A stretch of DNA of 64,000 bases, taken from Porticoccus litoralis. Lineage in GTDB: Bacteria > Pseudomonadota > Gammaproteobacteria > Pseudomonadales > Porticoccaceae. Below, piece by piece: positions 18,201 through 26,279 of the stretch. The number at the start of each line of letters is the position of its first letter. The stretch's first letter is position 1. The stretch is taken from positions 62,001-126,000 of the forward strand of contig NZ_JAUUUU010000005.1 in the NCBI RefSeq assembly GCF_030676955.1, given 5' to 3'. The notes beneath the pieces are model-generated. The model saw nothing but the letters and a program-made list of their open reading frames with translations. It was not told where the DNA came from and made no database searches. The position numbers and the translations under genes are program-made.

Positions 18201-19828
18201 TCTTCAGCCACACTGAGCACTGCGTCGTCAAAATTGCGGTTCCAGCGACGGTTTTGCAAGTAATACTCGAGGCTGACAATGGCGTCAGCAAACACTTCCA
18301 TCGTCGAGGCCAGCGTCACGGTTCCGCCGGAAGTAACGCAGCGATTAAGAATCTCCAGGCAGCGCCGGGCAACATTCTCGGCACGGGTGAGCTCCAGCAT
18401 ACCCATCGGCCCGAGAATCAGTTTGAAATTATCCAGCAGCGGTTCGGCGACTTCATCACCGGCTATACCATCACAGTAATCTGCTGTCATCTGCATGACC
18501 ACTGACAGGTGATCATTGGCTTCCTGAAGCGCCCTTCTCTCTGCATGTTCAACAATATTGTTTTCCACGACCTGTTTGAGGCTGCGTGTGTTCACCTTGG
18601 CAATGTGGGATTCCGAAGGCGCTTGGGACTGTAACTCCGTCAGGATACAGTCCAGGTACAGCAACGTATCGGCCAGTTGCTCATAGAGCTGCATGGGCAA
18701 TTGACCGCCCTGCAGGCTTTCAATACCGGCAACATGAACCTGGCATCGTTGACTGGCAAGTTTCAGGTGGCTCTGTTCGCATAACTCGCCCAGCAGACTA
18801 AGCCCGGCTACCAGCTCTTCACAACGTTCCCCTGGATCCGCGTCTGACGTCATACCTTCATCAAGTTGCTGCCGGAGCTGATCAACTTGCTCGGCGATTG
18901 CCTCCAGCAATACACCGAGGGGCTTATCGCTATCCCCCGTGAAGCTGTTCCGACTCTCCGCAATTTCCTGACTGGTTATGCCGGGCGAAGTAACACCCAG
19001 CTTGTTCGCCAGTTTCTTGGCACCGTCACTCTGCAATCCGGACAGGGCGAAAAAAGCCAGCGCTCTTTGCTGGATATCCAGCGGATAAAACGCGCTCGCA
19101 TCACGGTTCTCTTCCATAACACGCAACTGCTTTTCCACACTCATCAGTGTTTTGAGCAGGCTCTGCTCAAAACCCAGTGTGCCACGATGCATCGCACTGA
19201 GAATTTCAAACAACAGGGACCAATAATCGCGCTCGGCAGGTTCAGTGAGTGTCTTGCGCAACCGGTGTACGCCGTGGGCCATAACCTTGATAGCAGCCTT
19301 GCGATTTACTCCCCGGAAGGCGTGTACCAAACCTTGCTGAAACAGACGTCTTACCGAAGCAACGACCTGCCGCTCATCCTCGGTTCGCAGCGAAACATTG
19401 AGCAGTGGTAAATTTTCCGGTGTGCAATCACGTACTGCATCTCTTTCGTCCATCACTGGCTTACCAGCCACGGCACGCAATTCGTTGATCTCCGGAAGCA
19501 ACAACATCAAGTTGTCCTGCTTGAGATTTGCCAGTTGCTGCAGGTAGGCAGAAAAGCTTTGCAACGCAGCGTAAACAGCCTTGGCTTCATAGGAGCCAGA
19601 TGCCAGTTGAACCGGGGTATCCGCCAGCTCTGAAACCGCCTGCATAAAAGCAGTGGCGCTGGGCAACTCCAGAACTTTCAAAGCCCCTGAAAGAGCCGTA
19701 AGGTGTCCCTTAAACTTCTCCAAATCGACGCGGTCAGCGGCATCTTCAAGCAATTGCATCAGGGCGAGCACTTCTTTTTCAAGCTCTTCCTGCACCATCG
19801 CAATAACTTGGGGATTTATTGGATACAT
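18173..19828 (-). CDS. fimL: FimL-like regulator of type IV pili (ChpA N-terminal homologue)
   Basis: A 551-aa, largely helical cytoplasmic protein with repeated Hpt-like modules but no apparent phospho-accepting His motif and no kinase domain. In Pseudomonas aeruginosa, FimL is about 556 aa, resembles the N-terminus of the histidine kinase ChpA, and links the Pil-Chp system to Vfr/cAMP and twitching motility. Length, fold and position directly before nudC match that gene (recalled synteny). Recognisable stretches are EINELRAVAGKPV, VRRLFQQGLV and EYYLQNRRWNRNFDDAVL, the last like Hpt-scaffold ends. I chose ATG 19828 because AAAGGGTGA stands nine bases before it; a GTG at 19840 overlaps that site. 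Pilus genes are not in the window. Confidence 0.78.
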   Translation of the reverse strand: MYPINPQVIAMVQEELEKEVLALMQLLEDAADRVDLEKFKGHLTALSGALKVLELPSATAFMQAVSELADTPVQLASGSYEAKAVYAALQSFSAYLQQLANLKQDNLMLLLPEINELRAVAGKPVMDERDAVRDCTPENLPLLNVSLRTEDERQVVASVRRLFQQGLVHAFRGVNRKAAIKVMAHGVHRLRKTLTEPAERDYWSLLFEILSAMHRGTLGFEQSLLKTLMSVEKQLRVMEENRDASAFYPLDIQQRALAFFALSGLQSDGAKKLANKLGVTSPGITSQEIAESRNSFTGDSDKPLGVLLEAIAEQVDQLRQQLDEGMTSDADPGERCEELVAGLSLLGELCEQSHLKLASQRCQVHVAGIESLQGGQLPMQLYEQLADTLLYLDCILTELQSQAPSESHIAKVNTRSLKQVVENNIVEHAERRALQEANDHLSVVMQMTADYCDGIAGDEVAEPLLDNFKLILGPMGMLELTRAENVARRCLEILNRCVTSGGTVTLASTMEVFADAIVSLEYYLQNRRWNRNFDDAVLSVAEECLLTLEAA

Positions 19829-19982
19829 TAACGCATTCACCCTTTATAATTGCAGGCCGAAAGTTTACAAAACCACGAGGCCCGGGATAGTTTTTTCGTC
19901 ACCAGATGGTCTCCGATAATAACACCATTAGCTCCCTGCGTTTGAGCCCGAGATAGACCGAACAAATAAAAAGGAACCCTTC

Positions 19983-21485
19983 ATGTCCCAATCCATGTTC
20001 CAGGCATTCACGAAAAACTTTCTTGGCAATTCCCCAGACTGGTACAAATACACCATTTTGGGCTTTCTGGCTATTAACCCTGTTCTGGTTTTTACCGTTG
20101 GCCCTTTTGTGACCGGCTGGCTGCTGATTATCGAGTTCATTTTTACGTTGGCAATGGCGCTTAAGTGCTATCCGCTGCAGCCCGGTGGCTTGCTCGCTAT
20201 TGAAGCCATTTTCCTGGGACTGGCCCAACCTGAAACCGTTTACCATGAAGCCATTGGAAATTTTGAAGTTATCCTTCTTCTGATGTTTATGGTGGCAGGC
20301 ATCTATTTCATGCGCGATCTGCTGCTGTTTACCTTCACTAAAATTTTGATCGGTGTACGATCCAAAGCTGTTCTGTCACTGCTTTTCTGTATCACAGGCG
20401 CCTTTTTATCTGCTTTTCTCGACGCATTGACTGTGACCGCTGTATTGATCAGTGTCGCCGTTGGCTTCTATTCCGTTTATCACAAGGTTGCTTCCGGTAA
20501 GGAAGTACACCATGACCACGACCATTCCAGCGACGTATCCGTGATGGAATATCACCGGGAAGACCTGGAAGGATTTCGTTCTTTTTTGCGCAGCTTAATC
20601 ATGCACGGTGTGGTGGGAACGGCACTGGGTGGTGTCTGCACCCTGGTGGGTGAACCCCAGAATTTGCTGATTGCCGAAAAGGCCGGCTGGAGCTTTATCC
20701 ACTTTTTCCTCGTCATGGCACCAGTCACCATGCCAGTTCTGGTCTGTGGGTTACTGACTTGCTTGCTGCTGGAGAAAACTGGCATTTTTGGTTATGGCGC
20801 AGTTATTCCAACAAACGTCCGCACCGTTCTCGAGGAATTCAATGTTGAGGAATCCAAAAAGCTGACCAACAGGCACCGTGCGACCCTTATTGTACAAGCC
20901 CTGGTGGCCATTTTTCTGGTGGTTGGTCTGGCATTGCATTTGGCGGCCGTGGGACTGATCGGCCTGACCGTTATTGTGTTGCTAACCGCCTTTAATGGTG
21001 TCACAGAAGAACACCAGATTGGCCACGCATTTGAAGAGGCGCTTCCCTTCACCGCACTACTGGTGGTGTTTTTTGCTGTCGTCGCAGTGATTCATGAACA
21101 GCATCTGTTCTCACCGATTATTAACGCGGTGCTCGCCATGGACCAGAGCATTCAGCCGGTGATGTTCTTTATCGCCAACGGTGTACTATCCATGATCAGT
21201 GACAACGTGTTTGTGGCTACGGTATACATCAACGAAGTGAAGGCTGTATTTGAAGCAGGAAAAATCAGTCGCGAACACTTTGATCTGCTGGCTGTTGCCA
21301 TCAACACCGGTACAAACCTGCCCAGTGTTGCCACCCCGAACGGTCAGGCTGCATTTCTGTTCCTGTTAACTTCAGCGCTGGCCCCACTGATTCGTTTGTC
21401 ATACGGACGCATGGTAATTATGGCACTGCCTTACACCATCGTACTTTCCGGTGTTGGCATTATCAGTGTTGTTTTTATTCTTTAA
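19983..21485 (+). CDS. nhaB: Na+/H+ antiporter NhaB
   Basis: A 500-aa inner-membrane electrogenic antiporter exporting Na+ for protons, with about 12-13 helices. The N-terminus (FLGNSPDWYKYTILGFLAIN) and the loop HGVVGTALGGVCTLVGEPQN are characteristic of NhaB; VAINTGTNLPSVATPNGQAA lies near the end. The AAGGAA ribosome site at 19971-19976 precedes the ATG by six bases. Together with the NQR sodium pump downstream in the window, it points to a sodium-based energy economy. Confidence 0.96.
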   Translation: MSQSMFQAFTKNFLGNSPDWYKYTILGFLAINPVLVFTVGPFVTGWLLIIEFIFTLAMALKCYPLQPGGLLAIEAIFLGLAQPETVYHEAIGNFEVILLLMFMVAGIYFMRDLLLFTFTKILIGVRSKAVLSLLFCITGAFLSAFLDALTVTAVLISVAVGFYSVYHKVASGKEVHHDHDHSSDVSVMEYHREDLEGFRSFLRSLIMHGVVGTALGGVCTLVGEPQNLLIAEKAGWSFIHFFLVMAPVTMPVLVCGLLTCLLLEKTGIFGYGAVIPTNVRTVLEEFNVEESKKLTNRHRATLIVQALVAIFLVVGLALHLAAVGLIGLTVIVLLTAFNGVTEEHQIGHAFEEALPFTALLVVFFAVVAVIHEQHLFSPIINAVLAMDQSIQPVMFFIANGVLSMISDNVFVATVYINEVKAVFEAGKISREHFDLLAVAINTGTNLPSVATPNGQAAFLFLLTSALAPLIRLSYGRMVIMALPYTIVLSGVGIISVVFIL

Positions 21486-21494
21486 GTTATAAGG

Positions 21495-22202
21495 CTAGTC
21501 CTTAGACAACCAAAGACACGCGCCACTGGCCTGCTCAATGCGGGCCAGTTGTGCATTGTGGGCTTCGATTTCCTCATCAGAGGCTTTGATCACTTTGAGC
21601 GGCTTCCGATCAGCTGACAACCGTCTGATCGCTTCTCCCCCTGACACACCGCCACGGGCACCGTGACCTCCAAACCCGAGATCCACTTGACCGCCGGTCA
21701 TCATCAGATAGACGTCAGCAAGAATCTCGGCATCTAACAATGCGCCGTGCAGATCCCGCTGTGAGTTGTCCACATCGTAACGTTTGCAGAGTGCGTCCAG
21801 ATTGTTCTTCTGACCGGGATGCCGTTGGCGGGCCATCACCAGGGTATCGACCACGGAACAGTAATCGAGGGTTTTACCATAGCCTTTCAGCTTGGCAAAT
21901 TCGTGATCGATAAAACCGACATCAAAGGGCGCATTGTGGATTACCAGCTCGGCACCCTCGATGAATGCCAGAAAGTCTTCGGCGATGGCTTCAAACAGGG
22001 GTTTGTCGGCGAGAAACTCGTTGCTGATGCCATGCACTTCCAGCGCGCCATCATCGACTTCCCGTTGGGGGTTGATGTACTGGTGGTAGTGACGGCCGGT
22101 GAGACGACGATTGATTACTTCGACACAGCCGATCTCGATAATGCGGTGGTCCTGTGTAGTTTCCAGACCGGTAGTTTCAGTATCCAGAACAACCTGGCGC
22201 AT
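21495..22202 (-). CDS. dnaQ: DNA polymerase III epsilon subunit (3'-5' proofreading exonuclease)
   Basis: A 235-aa DEDDh exonuclease that proofreads for the replicative polymerase. Visible active-site motifs are Asp7 and Glu9 (VLDTETTGLE), the Exo II motif NAPFDVGFIDHE, and the Exo III segment LHGALLDAEILADVYL with His and Asp. The C-terminal tail (about 185-235) is the expected binding region for the polymerase alpha subunit. It follows rnhA with a 27-bp gap on the same strand, the arrangement common in Pseudomonas-like genomes. Confidence 0.96.
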   Translation of the reverse strand: MRQVVLDTETTGLETTQDHRIIEIGCVEVINRRLTGRHYHQYINPQREVDDGALEVHGISNEFLADKPLFEAIAEDFLAFIEGAELVIHNAPFDVGFIDHEFAKLKGYGKTLDYCSVVDTLVMARQRHPGQKNNLDALCKRYDVDNSQRDLHGALLDAEILADVYLMMTGGQVDLGFGGHGARGGVSGGEAIRRLSADRKPLKVIKASDEEIEAHNAQLARIEQASGACLWLSKD

Positions 22203-22229
22203 ATGATTACCTTTGGGTAGTGTTTGCTG

Positions 22230-22673
22230 TTATCCATTAACGGGGAGTTCATCAATCCCCCGGTTGGCCAGTTGATCTGCCAGTTCGTTTTCACGGTGGC
22301 CGCTATGTCCCTTGACCCAGTGCCATTCAACCTCATGCCTGGCTACTTCCTCGTCAAGCTTTTGCCACAAGTCGACATTTTTTACCGGTTTCTTGGCAGC
22401 GGTTTTCCAGCCACGTTTTTTCCAGTTCTCCAGCCAACTGGTTATGCCCTGCCGTACATACTCGGAATCCGTCGTCAGGCTCACCTTACAGGGCTGAGTC
22501 AGCGCTGCCAGTGATTCTATGGCTGCCGTCAGCTCCATACGGTTGTTGGTCGTCATGGCCTCACCACCATAGAGTTCCTTCTCATGCCCTCCGTAGCGAA
22601 GCAACGCACCCCATCCGCCTGGGCCGGGATTTCCACGACAAGCGCCATCTGTAAAAACTTCTACTTCTTTCAA
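22230..22673 (-). CDS. rnhA: Ribonuclease HI
   Basis: It removes RNA from RNA-DNA hybrids during replication and R-loop clearance. At 147 aa it has the complete acidic active site: Asp9 (FTDGACRGNPGPGGWG), Glu47 (NNRMELTA), Asp69 (TTDSEYV) and Asp133 (ENELADQLA), plus the basic protrusion WLENWKKRGWKTAAKKPVK. Its ATG overlaps the stop of the upstream methyltransferase by four bases (ATGA), so the two are translationally coupled, with dnaQ next. Confidence 0.97.
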   Translation of the reverse strand: MKEVEVFTDGACRGNPGPGGWGALLRYGGHEKELYGGEAMTTNNRMELTAAIESLAALTQPCKVSLTTDSEYVRQGITSWLENWKKRGWKTAAKKPVKNVDLWQKLDEEVARHEVEWHWVKGHSGHRENELADQLANRGIDELPVNG

Positions 22674-23497
22674 TCTACTTTCTTCCTGTGTGGGGACTTT
22701 CTCATAGCAGACTTCTCAATACCCGGCACCAGCGGCGCACTGATTGAGCGCCACAGTCGAGAGCCCGCCGGTGTCAGCCTCGCGGTATATTTTCTTGCAC
22801 GCACAATATAAAAAGCGCCCCAGGGCAGCCGAAGCCTCTGACCGGCCCGCTCCAGTGGACCGGGTTCCTGACAACTGTCACCACACCCCAGAGGCCAACT
22901 GAAACATCCGGATACGGCTTTCTCAGGTTGCAGATTGAGTAGCCGTAACCAATCCAGCAGACGTCGGTTGCGCAGGCTATGGTGTCGCCAGCCCAGCTGG
23001 TTTGAAAAGAGTCTGGCCGGCCACTTGGCGATTCCAAACAGGCTGATCGGATTCAACACGACCAAGATCACTTGGCCGCCGGGAGTCAGTACTCTGGCGA
23101 CCTCACTCAACACCTCATGGGGATATTGCGAAAATTCCAGTGCATGGTGCAACAGAACCGTATCAATGGTCTCGGAAGGCAACGGCAACGCATCAAAATC
23201 AGCGACGGCGGCAGCATTGCCAGTACCGGAGGGTGAGGCACTGATACAGAAACTATGTAAATGGTGATAATCATCACCCAACAGGCGACAGGCTCCCGCA
23301 CCCAGGTAGAGCATCCGGTGGGCCTCAGTGGAGGGCATTAATTGCTCGAGTGCCTGCTGTTCCCGACGAAGTAACAATTCACCCTGACGGGTATGGAACC
23401 AGCTATCCAGCGCCTGTTGCGAATCAGCCAGCGGCAACACAGCATGGCGAAGGTCCAGATATTCAACTATCCCCTTGAACCACTCCTGTAATCGCAT
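22670..23497 (-). CDS. Class I SAM-dependent methyltransferase of unknown substrate
   Basis: A 275-aa protein with a Rossmann-type methyltransferase core. Motif I is the unusual LYLGAGACRLLG; the post-motif region VADFDALPLP and TVLLHHALEFSQYP, and the LTPGGQVILVVLNP strand, follow the ubiE/BioC-like pattern. The N-terminal 60 residues are helical and the C-terminus is basic (PHRKKVD). It is the first gene of methyltransferase-rnhA-dnaQ and is divergent from gloB, as in Pseudomonas. The substrate is unknown; the conserved neighbourhood does not settle whether it acts on a nucleic acid or small molecule. Confidence 0.85.
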   Translation of the reverse strand: MRLQEWFKGIVEYLDLRHAVLPLADSQQALDSWFHTRQGELLLRREQQALEQLMPSTEAHRMLYLGAGACRLLGDDYHHLHSFCISASPSGTGNAAAVADFDALPLPSETIDTVLLHHALEFSQYPHEVLSEVARVLTPGGQVILVVLNPISLFGIAKWPARLFSNQLGWRHHSLRNRRLLDWLRLLNLQPEKAVSGCFSWPLGCGDSCQEPGPLERAGQRLRLPWGAFYIVRARKYTARLTPAGSRLWRSISAPLVPGIEKSAMRKSPHRKKVD

Positions 23498-23575
23498 TCA
23501 GAAACCCGGATTAACCTTTTCGACCCTGTTGTTTATTATGGGTAATATGTTGCCCGAAAACTACCGGATCAATCC

Positions 23576-24343
23576 ATGTCATTAATCATTGAGCGTATTG
23601 CCGCCTTTAGCGACAACTATTTTTGGCTGTTTCATCAGGCTGACAGCCAGCTTGCCTGTGTGGTGGATCCGGGCGATGCCGCACCGGTTGAAGCCGCACT
23701 TAAAGAACACCGACTGACTCTGAATGGGATTCTGGTAACACATCATCACCATGACCATATCGGCGGCATCAGGGAATTACTCCAAAATCATCCAGTGCCC
23801 GTCTACGGCCCGGGCAGCATCGAAGAGATCACGCACCCGGTAGCTGATCAAGACCACCTAACCATCGAGGGCACCCTGTTTGAGGTAATCGCCGTTCCCG
23901 GGCACACCTTGGACCACATTGCATTTTTTGCCCCTGAGGAATCCCTTGTTTTCTGCGGAGACACACTGTTTGCTGGAGGTTGCGGCAGATTATTTGAGGG
24001 AACACCGAAACAGATGTGGCAGTCCCTGCAAAAATTAATCGCTCTACCCCCATCAACCCGCATTTTCTGTGCTCATGAATACACCCAGGCAAATCTGCGC
24101 TTTGCCCAAGCGGTTGAACCGGAAAACAAGGCCTTGGCGATAAGAGTAAATGAGGTTGAGACTTTGCGCCGTGCTGGCATGGCAACCGTGCCATCAACCC
24201 TGGCCGAGGAAGTGGCGACCAACCCTTTTCTGAGGCCTGAACAGGCTTCTGTCCACTTGGCAGCAGAAGCCCATGAAGGTCACACAATTCAGAGCTCAGA
24301 TGAGGTATTTCGCGTCATACGACAGTGGAAAGATAACTTTTAG
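23576..24343 (+). CDS. gloB: Hydroxyacylglutathione hydrolase (glyoxalase II)
   Basis: It hydrolyses S-D-lactoylglutathione to D-lactate and glutathione, the second step of methylglyoxal detoxification. The 255-aa metallo-beta-lactamase-fold protein carries the binuclear metal motif THHHHDHIGG (His56-His61 region), PGHTLDHI and FCGDTLFAGGCGR, and the C-terminal substrate-binding domain with CAHEYTQANLRFA. It is divergent from the methyltransferase-rnhA-dnaQ operon. Confidence 0.96.
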   Translation: MSLIIERIAAFSDNYFWLFHQADSQLACVVDPGDAAPVEAALKEHRLTLNGILVTHHHHDHIGGIRELLQNHPVPVYGPGSIEEITHPVADQDHLTIEGTLFEVIAVPGHTLDHIAFFAPEESLVFCGDTLFAGGCGRLFEGTPKQMWQSLQKLIALPPSTRIFCAHEYTQANLRFAQAVEPENKALAIRVNEVETLRRAGMATVPSTLAEEVATNPFLRPEQASVHLAAEAHEGHTIQSSDEVFRVIRQWKDNF

Positions 24344-24410
24344 GTTAAGGGATCTACTTCAACCTGAAGGGCGACTGACCGAGACTTTGCTCACAGCGGC
24401 AACAACTACT

Positions 24411-24439
24411 CGATCCCAAAGATTGCAGGCATGGGATCG
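24411..24439. promoter_or_regulatory. Dyad CGATCCCA-N13-TGGGATCG upstream of mltD
   Basis: The arms are perfect 8-mers whose starts are 21 bp apart, two helical turns, and the right arm ends six bases before a TTAGAAT hexamer (24445-24451) that could be the mltD -10. This suits either an operator or a stem-loop after gloB. Confidence 0.45.
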
Positions 24440-24485
24440 CACCGTTAGAATTCTTGGCCAACGTGCTGGCTAACAAGAAAACTCC

Positions 24486-26033
24486 ATGCCCCGATATTTC
24501 CGAACGACCGTACTAGTAGTTTTGTCGCTTCTCGCTGGCTGTGCACAGCAAGCCGTCGAGCAAGCCAAAAACACCTCGCCAAACGCCGTTCCACAGCAAA
24601 CCGTCCTGACACAATCCCCCAGCAGACCAGCCCTCCAGCAAAAGCCTTCAAAAAAACCGGTAATATTTACCTCCTATGAGACACCGGCCTCTATTGAAAT
24701 AGAAGAGGATATTTGGCAACGCATCCGCAATGGCATGGTGTTACAGGAGTATTTCGAGCATCCCGGCATTGCCCCACAGGTTGACTGGTACTCCAATAAC
24801 CAGACTTATTTCGACCGTGTAATGGGCCGCGCCGAAATGTACCTCTATTACATTGTCGAACAATTGGAAAGCCGGGGGATGCCCCTTGAACTGGCGCTGC
24901 TACCAGTTGTGGAAAGCGCCTACGACCCATTTGCCTACTCAAACAGTCATGCGTCGGGGCTGTGGCAGTTTATACCGGATACTGGTACCAGGTTTGGCCT
25001 GCGCCGTGACTGGTGGTACGACGGACGTCGCGATCCCATCGCTGCAACGGAAGCAGCCATTCAGTACCTCCAGTACCTTTACAATTATTTTGATCAGGAC
25101 TGGCTTCTCGCTCTAGCCGCTTATAACTGTGGTGAAGGCAATGTTCGACGCGCGATGAAACGAAACCGCAAAGCGGGCAAGCCCACAGACTTCTGGTCTC
25201 TTAAACTGCCCCGGGAAACACGCGCCTACGTGCCACAACTTCTGGCTGTCTCACGGGTGGTTTTAACACCCGAAGCGCACCAGATAGCCCTCCCCCACAT
25301 TGATAATGCACCTTATTTCGATATTGTGGATATCCCCGACCAGCTGGATTTAGCGAAAGCGGCGGAATTAGCCAATTTGAACGAAGCTGAACTGCAACAA
25401 CTGAATGCCGGCTATAGTCGCCTCGTCACGCATCCAGAGGGACCACACCGCATCCTGTTACCCATTGATCATACCCAGAGCTTCAAGCTGGCCCTGAATA
25501 GCACCCCAAGGGAACAGTGGGCACCCATCAAACAACATATTGTAAAGTCCGGAGATACTCTTTCGGAGATTGCCCGAAAAAATCGCGTTACTGTGAACCA
25601 ACTGCGCAAACAGAACCATCTTAAAAACGACCTGTTGCGGATTGGTCAACGGCTTAAAATTCCTGGTTCCGGCGTGGATACACCCTTGGCAGGATACTCA
25701 AGAAGCTACCAGGTTAAGCAGGGAGACAGCCTGTGGAAGATTGCCAGAGATAATAAGGTCAGCGTTAAAGAGCTGGCCAAGTGGAACAACCTGAATATTC
25801 GCGAGCCGTTGCGACTAAATCAGGTCTTGAGCCTCTATACCGAGGGAGAGGCGCTGCCAACCAAACAAAAGAAAGTCCGTTACAAGGTACGCCGGGGAGA
25901 TTCGTTTTACCGGATCGCCCAGGAGTTTGACCTCAGCATCAACGATATCCTGAAATGGAATAATCTGAATACCAAACACCTGCTGAAACCGGGGCAGCAA
26001 TTAACTCTCTTCGTCGATGTCCTGAAAATATAA
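24486..26033 (+). CDS. mltD: Membrane-bound lytic murein transglycosylase D with three LysM domains
   Basis: An outer-membrane lipoprotein that cleaves peptidoglycan glycan strands to 1,6-anhydro products. The 515-aa precursor has a lipobox ending LLAGC (Cys19), an SLT domain with catalytic Glu143 in LPVVESAYDP and SGLWQFIPDTG, and ALAAYNCGEGNVRRA. Three LysM peptidoglycan-binding repeats start at about residues 351, 408 and 466 (HIVKSGDTLSEIA, YQVKQGDSLWKIA, YKVRRGDSFYRIA). It is convergent with nqrM, ending seven bases from it. Confidence 0.96.
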   Translation: MPRYFRTTVLVVLSLLAGCAQQAVEQAKNTSPNAVPQQTVLTQSPSRPALQQKPSKKPVIFTSYETPASIEIEEDIWQRIRNGMVLQEYFEHPGIAPQVDWYSNNQTYFDRVMGRAEMYLYYIVEQLESRGMPLELALLPVVESAYDPFAYSNSHASGLWQFIPDTGTRFGLRRDWWYDGRRDPIAATEAAIQYLQYLYNYFDQDWLLALAAYNCGEGNVRRAMKRNRKAGKPTDFWSLKLPRETRAYVPQLLAVSRVVLTPEAHQIALPHIDNAPYFDIVDIPDQLDLAKAAELANLNEAELQQLNAGYSRLVTHPEGPHRILLPIDHTQSFKLALNSTPREQWAPIKQHIVKSGDTLSEIARKNRVTVNQLRKQNHLKNDLLRIGQRLKIPGSGVDTPLAGYSRSYQVKQGDSLWKIARDNKVSVKELAKWNNLNIREPLRLNQVLSLYTEGEALPTKQKKVRYKVRRGDSFYRIAQEFDLSINDILKWNNLNTKHLLKPGQQLTLFVDVLKI

Positions 26034-26040
26034 GCTACTG

Positions 26041-26277
26041 TCAGCGGGTGGCGTCATAGCCCAGTTCAGTCTTTGCCTTAACCTCATCAGCAGACTCGGT
26101 TTCAACACATTTCTCCGGATCATCCCCACAGATTTCGCAAACGTAATCTTTCTCACCCAATGCTGCACCCACACCACCACAGGATCCTTTCAGAGGTTTT
26201 TTACCCATAATCACGCCAATAGCCATACCGCAGATGATTAAGAGCACTAAGACAAAAGCAAGAAAAACTTCAAGCAC
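26041..26277 (-). CDS. nqrM: NQR maturation factor NqrM
   Basis: A 78-aa membrane protein needed for assembly of Na+-NQR; in Vibrio it supplies or inserts iron for the NqrD/NqrE site. One N-terminal helix (about 3-24) is followed by GKKPLKGSCGGVGAALG and a Cys cluster (Cys33, Cys47, Cys50, Cys57), exactly the family pattern. It begins two bases after the apbE stop, so it is the last gene of the nqr operon. Confidence 0.95.
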   Translation of the reverse strand: MLEVFLAFVLVLLIICGMAIGVIMGKKPLKGSCGGVGAALGEKDYVCEICGDDPEKCVETESADEVKAKTELGYDATR

Positions 26278-26279
26278 AA

